A stretch of DNA of 8,087 nucleotides from Vulcanimicrobiota bacterium. Its GTDB lineage: Bacteria > Vulcanimicrobiota > Vulcanimicrobiia > Vulcanimicrobiales > Vulcanimicrobiaceae. Shown here in pieces: positions 1 through 5,603 of the stretch. Position numbers and translations under genes: made by a program. Below the pieces are notes generated by a model, which had not been told where the DNA came from, did not search any database, and worked only from the letters and a program-made list of their open reading frames with translations. Each line of letters starts with the position of its first letter. Position 1 is the first letter of the stretch. The stretch covers positions 1-8,087 of the forward strand of contig JASHXG010000323.1 in NCBI GenBank assembly GCA_030043675.1, given 5' to 3'.

Positions 1-558
1 CTAGCGCTTTCGATTCTGCTCGTCTACCTGTTGATGGTCGCGCTTTATAACGGATACATCACGCCGTTCATCATCATGTTCACGGTGCCGGTCGCCGTCG
101 TCGGTGCCCTCGGCGCGCTGGCGCTGACGCACCAGACGCTGAATCTGTTCTCGCTGATCGGCTCGATTCTCCTCGTCGGACTGGTCGCTAAGAACGGCAT
201 CCTGCTGGTCGACTTTGCGAATCAGCTGCGCGAGCATGGCATGACCAAAATCGAAGCGATCAAGGAAAGCGCGTTGCAGCGGTTCCGCCCGATCGTGATG
301 ACGACGCTGGCGATGATCGCCGGCATGCTTCCGCTCGCGCTCGCGCTCGATCCGGGGTCGCAGGCGGAGCGTCCGCTGGGCATCGTCGTGATCGGCGGCC
401 TCTCGAGTTCGCTCATCTTGACGCTGCTGCTGATCCCGATCATGTACCTGCGCTTCGCGCCGCAGCATTTCCGCCCGGCCGGCGCCGACGGCGAAACCGA
501 TCCGCGCCAAGTCGAGCTGCCGATCTCTCAACCCGTGACGTATCGCACTGATCACTAG
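1..558 (+). CDS. RND efflux transporter inner-membrane subunit, C-terminal part (5' end outside window)
   Basis: The reading frame is open from base 1 and gives 185 residues before a TAG stop. This is the C-terminal part of a proton-driven RND pump of the AcrB/MexB (HAE1) type, which exports drugs or other small molecules across the cell envelope with a periplasmic adaptor and an outer-membrane channel. The fragment starts inside the segment equivalent to AcrB TM8. Hydrophobic segments lie near residues 1-17, 23-42, 48-71, 97-116 and 125-151. The family signature LVAKNGILLVDFAN sits in the third of these, followed by the conserved RFRPIVMTTLAMIAG loop-helix and the G-rich last helix ending IPIMY. 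A polar tail of about 34 residues follows, presumably cytoplasmic. The proton-relay Asp pair (TM4) and the substrate-binding porter domains lie outside the window, so the substrate cannot be told. The stop overlaps the convergent comEC stop. Confidence 0.95.
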   Translation, partial: LALSILLVYLLMVALYNGYITPFIIMFTVPVAVVGALGALALTHQTLNLFSLIGSILLVGLVAKNGILLVDFANQLREHGMTKIEAIKESALQRFRPIVMTTLAMIAGMLPLALALDPGSQAERPLGIVVIGGLSSSLILTLLLIPIMYLRFAPQHFRPAGADGETDPRQVELPISQPVTYRTDH

Positions 559-2897
559 CGCAGCCGCAACCGTCCGCGGGCGTGCGCGGTCTCGCTAAGA
601 AGCGGACGAATGCTGAAGGCATCGCCGTCCGTTAAAATGGTAATCGCTGCATTCTCGTCCGTGCGGTAGACGTTTGCGCCAAAACGCTCGAGCGTCTCGA
701 TCGTCGACGGAGCCGGATGGCCGAACAGATTGTGGCGCCCGACCGAGATGATCGCGTAGCGCGGGCGAACGGCGGCGATGAACGCCGGTGACGAGCCGTA
801 GGCGGAGCCGTGGTGGCCGACTTTCAGGACGTCGGCGTGCAGGTCGAGGCCTTCTGAGAGAAAGCGCTGCTCGGATTCGCTGCCGGCGTCGCCGGTAAAG
901 AGCATGCGAAAGCGCCGGTATTGGAGCATGAATGCGATCGAGTTGCTGTTGATCGCGTTGCGGCCACCGATAAAGGGCAGCGATGGACCGATAAAGAGCA
1001 GCACGACTCCGTCGTCGGTTTGCCATCGCGTTCCGGCACGCGGCTCGACGACCGGCACGCCTTCGGTGTGCGCCGTTGCAAGAGCATCTTGGTAGGCGTG
1101 GCCGCCGTATCGTTGACCGCTATCCGCGAGCTCCGACACGCGAAGCTTGCGAAGCACCGGCGCGACGCCGCCGGCATGATCGCCGTGAGGATGCGAGAGG
1201 ATCAGCGCGTCTATCGCGTGCACGCCATGGCGTAGCAAAAACGGCACCACGACGCGCTCGCCGACGAGCTCGGCGACGGATCCCGAGCTCTGGGGTCCGC
1301 GCTCGAGCCGTCCGCCGGCGTCAATCAACAGCGTGTGACCGCGCGGCGTCTGCACCACGATCGAGTCGGCTTGACCTACGTCGAGCACCGTGACGCACAA
1401 GCGCGTGTCGCGCTCGCGCGGCGGCGCGACGACCAAGCCGGCCGCCAGCAACAGGCCCGCTAGTGCGAGCGTGCGCGCGCCGCGGCGCCAGAGCAGAGGC
1501 GCCGCGAGCAGGGTGCCATCGTAGGCAGCAATGCACCAAGGCGGTGCCGGCGTGGTCGGAATCGTCGCATTCGGCAACGCGCTCAGCGTTTGGACCACGC
1601 CGATCGTCCACGCCAGTAGCCAGGAGTTGAGGTTGGCGCAGGCTTGCGCCAGCGGCGCGCTCCACGCCAAGAGCAGTTGCGCGGCGCCGAGGATCATCGT
1701 CGCGCCGACGCATGGGACGACCGCGAGGTTGGCAAGGATTGCATACGGGGCGAATTGCAGAAAGACTGCGGCGGTCAGCGGCCAGGTTCCGAGTTGCGTG
1801 GCAATCGAAAGAACCAACGCTTCGCGTATGCGAGCGGGGAGCGCCACGCGCGCCTCGACCCATCGCTCCAAGATCGGCGCGCAGGCGAAGATCGCGCCCA
1901 CGCACGAGAACGACAGTGCGAACGAGGCGGTCGCCACGCTGGCCGGCCGAGTAAAGGTAATGGCGAGCGCCGCAATCGCCAAGGCGTTCCACGAGAGCGT
2001 CGCGCGGCCGCAGGCGCGCGCAGCGAGGGCGGCGGTTGCCATCGAAGCGGCGCGGACCGCCGGCAGCTGCGCGCCGCTCCACCCCACGAACGACCAGAGC
2101 AGCACCATCGCCGCGCCGCATGCCAGCCAACGCGGCCACTTGAAGAGCGAGAAGAGCCCCAAGCATAACGCGGCCACGACGCCTAAGTGAAGTCCGGCCG
2201 TCACGAGCACGTGGACCGTTCCCGTTTCTTGGAACTCCGAACGCAGCTCGGGCGGAAGGGCGGAACGCTCGCCCCAGAGCTCACCGGCAACGAGCGATGC
2301 GGCGGGTTCGCCAAGGCGATCGGCGAGCTGCGCGTGCGCCCATTCGTGTGCGCGCGCCAGCCAAACGCGAGCGTCCCAGCCCGCCCCGGGCGCCGCGGCG
2401 AGAATTGCGGCGTCATCGAGTCGAGCATCGATTCCGCGCTCCTGCTCGATCGCGCGCTCGCTGGGCTCATCGGGATTGCGCGCGTCGTCAAAGGGTTCAA
2501 GGCGTCCGCGTATGATGACGCGCGAGCCGGTGGACCCAGTCGCGCCGCGAACGCGCGCCTCAACGCGCAATCCGCCATCCAGTGCTACCAGCAGCGACCT
2601 CGAGTCGTCATCCGCGCTGAGAAGCCCGAGGATCGATCCGGCGTAGCGAGCCGTTCGGTGCTCGACGATGGTCGCCGCGGCGCGCTGGCGCCAAGCGGCA
2701 TTGAACGCCGCGGCGACGAGTACCGCGAGCAGCAGCGCGGCCAAGCGCCGCGGCGAGCACCACGCCGAAGCGGCGTAGAACGCCAGGGCCGTCAAGCCGC
2801 CGATCGCGACGAGGCGGACGTCTGGGGGAAGCGGGGTGACGCCGAGCGTACCCAGCACCGAGGCAATCGAGCAGAGGAGCAGCGCGTAGGCGGGCAT
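555..2897 (-). CDS. comEC: ComEC/Rec2 DNA-uptake channel protein, full length
   Basis: ComEC forms the inner-membrane channel that carries single-stranded DNA into the cytoplasm during natural transformation. The 780-residue protein has the full family architecture. Three hydrophobic N-terminal helices (about 1-68) precede a soluble DUF4131/OB-like part with the typical ARNP motif (139-142). The polytopic competence domain (about 195-440) contains TAGLHLG, an SFALSFS helix and QLGTWPLTAAVFLQF. The C-terminal metallo-beta-lactamase domain (about 498-760) has DVGQADS, the metal motif SHPHGDHAGG (568-577), LFTGD (666-670) and VGHHGS (693-698), so all expected ligands are present. The start is placed at the ATG whose AGGGGAG Shine-Dalgarno lies 6 nt upstream. 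An in-frame ATG 18 codons earlier would overlap the divergent epimerase start and adds a charged stretch (VERRFVAGERR). Transport of DNA is known for the family; competence of this organism is inference, as comEA and pilus genes are not in view. Confidence 0.95.
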   Translation of the reverse strand: MPAYALLLCSIASVLGTLGVTPLPPDVRLVAIGGLTALAFYAASAWCSPRRLAALLLAVLVAAAFNAAWRQRAAATIVEHRTARYAGSILGLLSADDDSRSLLVALDGGLRVEARVRGATGSTGSRVIIRGRLEPFDDARNPDEPSERAIEQERGIDARLDDAAILAAAPGAGWDARVWLARAHEWAHAQLADRLGEPAASLVAGELWGERSALPPELRSEFQETGTVHVLVTAGLHLGVVAALCLGLFSLFKWPRWLACGAAMVLLWSFVGWSGAQLPAVRAASMATAALAARACGRATLSWNALAIAALAITFTRPASVATASFALSFSCVGAIFACAPILERWVEARVALPARIREALVLSIATQLGTWPLTAAVFLQFAPYAILANLAVVPCVGATMILGAAQLLLAWSAPLAQACANLNSWLLAWTIGVVQTLSALPNATIPTTPAPPWCIAAYDGTLLAAPLLWRRGARTLALAGLLLAAGLVVAPPRERDTRLCVTVLDVGQADSIVVQTPRGHTLLIDAGGRLERGPQSSGSVAELVGERVVVPFLLRHGVHAIDALILSHPHGDHAGGVAPVLRKLRVSELADSGQRYGGHAYQDALATAHTEGVPVVEPRAGTRWQTDDGVVLLFIGPSLPFIGGRNAINSNSIAFMLQYRRFRMLFTGDAGSESEQRFLSEGLDLHADVLKVGHHGSAYGSSPAFIAAVRPRYAIISVGRHNLFGHPAPSTIETLERFGANVYRTDENAAITILTDGDAFSIRPLLSETAHARGRLRLR

Positions 2898-2903
2898 CCG
2901 CCG

Positions 2904-2910
2904 CTCCCCT
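2904..2910 (-). promoter_or_regulatory. Ribosome binding site of comEC
   Basis: On the minus strand this reads AGGGGAG, 6 nt before the ATG at 2895-2897. It decides the comEC start in favour of the MPAYALL form over the longer 798-codon form beginning at 2951. Confidence 0.7.
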
Positions 2911-2931
2911 GCGACGAAACGCCGCTCGACT

Positions 2932-2938
2932 AGGAGGG
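2932..2938 (+). promoter_or_regulatory. Ribosome binding site of the GalE-like epimerase
   Basis: AGGAGGG, close to the ideal anti-16S complement, lies 5 nt before the GTG at 2944-2946. It supports the GTG start and strong translation. It lies inside the longer, rejected reading of comEC, which further argues that comEC begins at 2897. Confidence 0.8.
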
Positions 2939-2943
2939 ATAAC

Positions 2944-3888
2944 GTGCGCATTGTGGTGACCGGCGGGGCCGGATTTATCGGCTCCCACGTCGTCGACGCT
3001 TACCTGGCGGCCGGCCACGACGTGCTGGTGATCGACTCGCTTTGGGAACACGGCGGCGGGCGGCGCGTCAACGTGCCCAACGGCGTCTCACTCGTCCACA
3101 TGGATATCCGCGACGAGGCCATGGCGCGCGTCTTCGCCGACTTCTCACCCGAGCTCGTGAGCCACCACGCTGCGCAGCACTCGGTTGCGATCTCCTCGCG
3201 CGATCCGATCTACGATGCGCAAGTGAACGTCGTCGGCCTCCTCAACGTGCTCGAGAATGCCGTCCGCACCGGCGTGCGCAAGGTAATCTTTGCCGGCAGC
3301 GGCGCGAGCTTCGGGACGCCCGACCGGCTTCCGATCACCGACGACACTGCGCAGCATCCGACGTCGCCCTACGGCATCACCAAGATGGTCGCCGAACGCT
3401 ATCTCCGCTTCTACGAGAACGAGAAGGGACTCGATTTCACGTCGCTGCGATACGGCAACGTCTACGGGCCGCGCCAGGATCCCAACGGTGAAGCCGGCGT
3501 AATCTCGATCTTCATCGGACGGTTTCTGCAGCAAGAGGGCGTGCGCATCGATTGGGACGGCGAGCAGACCCGCGATTACGTATTCGTCGAAGACGTCGCC
3601 CGTGCGAACCTCGCTGCGCTCGAGCGCGGCGCCGGCGGCTGCTACGTGATCGGAACCGGCATCCAGACCAGCGTCAACCGGATCTATCGCGAGTTGGTCG
3701 AGATCACCGGTTTCGAAGCGCCGGTCACGCACGCGCCGCCGCGTCCGGGTGACGCGCGCGCCGCACAGTTCGACTCGGCGCGGGCCCGCCACGAGCTCGA
3801 TTGGTCGCCGGCGACGCGACTATCGGACGGCATTCGCGCCACGTACGAGTATTTCAAAGCTCTGCTCGCAAGCGGTCGCCCGTTCTAG
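2944..3888 (+). CDS. NAD-dependent nucleotide-sugar epimerase/dehydratase, GalE-like (extended SDR)
   Basis: A 314-residue extended short-chain dehydrogenase/reductase, probably converting a UDP-sugar (such as UDP-glucose to UDP-galactose) for surface polysaccharide. The Rossmann motif GGAGFIGSH opens the protein (G7, G10, G13). D31 at the end of the second strand favours NAD over NADP. The catalytic set is visible: S119 in AGSGASFG, Y143 and K147 in YGITK, aligning with S124, Y149 and K153 of E. coli GalE. The stretch LRYGNVYGPRQDP followed by GEAGV resembles, from memory, GalE-type epimerases of Thermus and archaea. The C-terminal RPGDARAAQFDSARAR and LDWSPATRLSDGI are typical substrate-domain signatures. 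Length is normal. Start is a GTG behind a strong Shine-Dalgarno. The ligase follows after 19 bp, so the two are probably one transcript. Substrate cannot be decided from sequence; 4-epimerase is the best guess, while another NDP-sugar epimerase or dehydratase is possible. Confidence 0.93.
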   Translation: MRIVVTGGAGFIGSHVVDAYLAAGHDVLVIDSLWEHGGGRRVNVPNGVSLVHMDIRDEAMARVFADFSPELVSHHAAQHSVAISSRDPIYDAQVNVVGLLNVLENAVRTGVRKVIFAGSGASFGTPDRLPITDDTAQHPTSPYGITKMVAERYLRFYENEKGLDFTSLRYGNVYGPRQDPNGEAGVISIFIGRFLQQEGVRIDWDGEQTRDYVFVEDVARANLAALERGAGGCYVIGTGIQTSVNRIYRELVEITGFEAPVTHAPPRPGDARAAQFDSARARHELDWSPATRLSDGIRATYEYFKALLASGRPF

Positions 3889-3894
3889 GGAACC
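3885..3894 (+). repeat. Left arm of a 10-bp inverted repeat bracketing the ligase gene
   Basis: CTAGGGAACC overlaps the epimerase TAG stop and precedes the ligase start by 13 bp. Its exact inverse, GGTTCCCTAG, lies at 5608-5617, just beyond the ligase stop. The match does not extend on either side. The local GTTC/GAAC stem at 3882-3893 is too short to be a terminator. Function unknown; chance remains possible. Confidence 0.5.
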
Positions 3895-3907
3895 CAACGC
3901 CGCGCTC

Positions 3908-5596
3908 ATGGAGCGTTTCGCCCGCGTTGCGCAAGCGATCGCATCGCATCCGGCAAAGCTCGAGAAGATCGCCCTGCTGGCCGAGTATCTCCGCACCCTC
4001 GAGGACGCGGATCTCTCGGCGGCGGCGCGCTTTCTGGCAGGTAGTCCGTTTGCGGCGCGCGATCGTCGGACGCTCTCGCTGGGCGGACGGACGATCGTGG
4101 AGGTCGCCCAGCGCCTCTGGCACTTCGACGACGGCGCGCTCGGTCGCGCCTATCGTCGCGCGGGCGATCTCGGTGCCGCGCTCGGAGAGCTCGTGCGTCC
4201 ACCCTCCGATGCGCTGCTCTTTCGCGAGCGCCTGACGCCGGCTAGCCTCGAAGCCGCCTTCGGCGAGATCGCGCAAGCGTCGGGAAAGCGCGCGACTGCG
4301 CGTCGCGCGGCCGTGCTCGAGCGGATTCTGCGCGCCTGCGAGGATCCGCTCGCGGCGACCTACGTCGTGAAGATCGTCACCGGTGATCTGCGTGTAGGAT
4401 TGCGCGAGGGGCTGCTGCTCGATGCGATCGCGCAAGCCTTTGACGCCGATCCGGCTGCAGTCCGCCGCGCCGCGATGGCCGGTGGCGACGTCGGCGCGGT
4501 GGCGCTGGCTGCCAAGCACCACGCGCTGGCCGAGGTTCGGATCGATTATGGAACTCCGATCGGGTTCATGCTCGCGACGCCCATTCCGTTCGGAGAGGCC
4601 TATCCGGATCTCGACGGACGTTCCTGGCTGATCGAGGATAAGTATGACGGCATCCGCGCGCAAGCGCACGTGCGCGACGGCCGCGTGCGTCTCTTTTCTC
4701 GCCGGCTCAACGACGTCACGGATTCCTATCCCGAGCTCGCCGCTCCCCTGAGCGCGCTCCCGGGCGCCGCGATCCTCGACGGCGAGATCGTCGCGACTCG
4801 CAACGATCGCGTGTTGCCGTTTCGCATCCTCCAAGCCCGCTTGCAACGCAAGAGCGTCGACGAGGCGCTGCTGCGCGAGGTGCCGGTCGCGTACGTCGCG
4901 TTCGACCTGCTCGCGCTCGGGGACGAGCTGCTGCTCGAGCAGGCGCTGAGCCGGCGGCGCGAGCGGCTGGCCGAGTTGATCGCACCGAGCGCGCACCTCG
5001 CGCTCGCGCCCGTCGAGCGCGTCGACCAGCCCGTCCCCGCCGGCGTGAACGCGCGTTTCGAGCAGGCGCGAGCGCGCGGCAACGAGGGGCTGATGCTCAA
5101 ACGCGCCGACGCTCCGTACGCGCCCGGCCGCCGCGGGAAGTGGTGGCTAAAGCTCAAGCGCGAGCTCTCGACCCTCGATGTCGTCGTGGTTGCCGTCGAG
5201 TGGGGAAACGGCAAACGTGCCGGCGTTCTCTCCGATTATACCTTCGCCGTTCGCGACGACGACGGCCGGCTCGCGACCATCGGCAAGGCCTATTCGGGCT
5301 TGACCGACGCCGAGATCGCCGAGCTCACCCCGTGGTTTCTCGCTCATCGGCTGGCGCCCGAGCAGCAGCGCGAAAAAGCGCGCGCGTGGGAGATTCCCGT
5401 CCAACCGAAGATCGTGCTCGAAGTGGCCTTCGACATCATTCAAAAGAGCGATCTTCACGAGAGTGGATTTTCGCTGCGCTTTCCGCGCATCGTGCGCCTC
5501 CGCGACGACAAGCCGGTCGAAGAGATCGACACGCTCGAGCGTGTGCGCGCAATCTACCGCGAGATGGTCTCCCGCGAAGGCCTCAAAGACGAATAA
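3908..5596 (+). CDS. lig: ATP-dependent DNA ligase, archaeal/LigB type
   Basis: A 562-residue ligase that seals nicks in duplex DNA through an AMP-lysine intermediate. Domains in order: a helical DNA-binding domain (about 1-215) with the family stretch VVKIVTGDLRVGLREGL (153-169); the adenylation domain with motif I EDKYDGIR (K245 takes the AMP), the FSRR region (263-266), LDGEIV (290-295), AFDLL (331-335), EGLMLKR (393-399) and WWLKLKR (412-418); and an OB-fold domain ending in motif VI SGFSLRFPR (519-527). All nucleotidyl-transfer motifs are intact and the length fits archaeal ligases and is somewhat longer than mycobacterial LigB. There is no primase, nuclease or Ku-related domain as in LigD and no signal peptide as in periplasmic LigE. 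The frame is open back to 3749, but the first 53 codons overlap the epimerase and look like shadow sequence, so ATG 3908 is chosen. It has no clear Shine-Dalgarno, suggesting translational coupling with the epimerase. Replication presumably uses an NAD-dependent LigA elsewhere, making this one a repair or accessory ligase. Confidence 0.95.
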   Translation: MERFARVAQAIASHPAKLEKIALLAEYLRTLEDADLSAAARFLAGSPFAARDRRTLSLGGRTIVEVAQRLWHFDDGALGRAYRRAGDLGAALGELVRPPSDALLFRERLTPASLEAAFGEIAQASGKRATARRAAVLERILRACEDPLAATYVVKIVTGDLRVGLREGLLLDAIAQAFDADPAAVRRAAMAGGDVGAVALAAKHHALAEVRIDYGTPIGFMLATPIPFGEAYPDLDGRSWLIEDKYDGIRAQAHVRDGRVRLFSRRLNDVTDSYPELAAPLSALPGAAILDGEIVATRNDRVLPFRILQARLQRKSVDEALLREVPVAYVAFDLLALGDELLLEQALSRRRERLAELIAPSAHLALAPVERVDQPVPAGVNARFEQARARGNEGLMLKRADAPYAPGRRGKWWLKLKRELSTLDVVVVAVEWGNGKRAGVLSDYTFAVRDDDGRLATIGKAYSGLTDAEIAELTPWFLAHRLAPEQQREKARAWEIPVQPKIVLEVAFDIIQKSDLHESGFSLRFPRIVRLRDDKPVEEIDTLERVRAIYREMVSREGLKDE

Positions 5597-5603
5597 CCGC
5601 GAC

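Noticed and set aside
569..590. A CCGCG/CGCGG hairpin just past the RND stop as a terminator.
   Set aside because: The stem is only 5 bp, has no T-tract and lies in comEC coding sequence; such stems are common at this GC content.
1531..2933. Long plus-strand open frames opposite comEC (1531-2190 and 2187-2933).
   Set aside because: Their translations are rich in Arg, Ala and Gly with no recognisable domain, and they lie wholly antisense to a strongly conserved comEC. Long antisense frames are expected in GC-rich DNA.
2898..2951. An 18-residue longer N-terminus for ComEC starting at 2951.
   Set aside because: It overlaps the epimerase GTG and its Shine-Dalgarno, adds a charged stretch before the first membrane helix, and the downstream ATG has its own well-spaced AGGGGAG.
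3882..3893. A GTTC/GAAC hairpin at the epimerase stop as an attenuator between epimerase and ligase.
   Set aside because: A 4-bp stem is too weak, and the bases are better noted as part of the ligase-bracketing inverted repeat.
3749..3907. A 53-residue longer N-terminus for the ligase starting at 3749.
   Set aside because: It overlaps the conserved epimerase C-terminus and reads as Arg/Ser-rich shadow; ligases of this family begin close to the helix that starts at ATG 3908.
3854..4996. A 380-codon minus-strand open frame opposite the ligase.
   Set aside because: It is antisense to conserved ligase domains, has low-complexity Arg/Glu-rich sequence and no motif; a codon-bias shadow.
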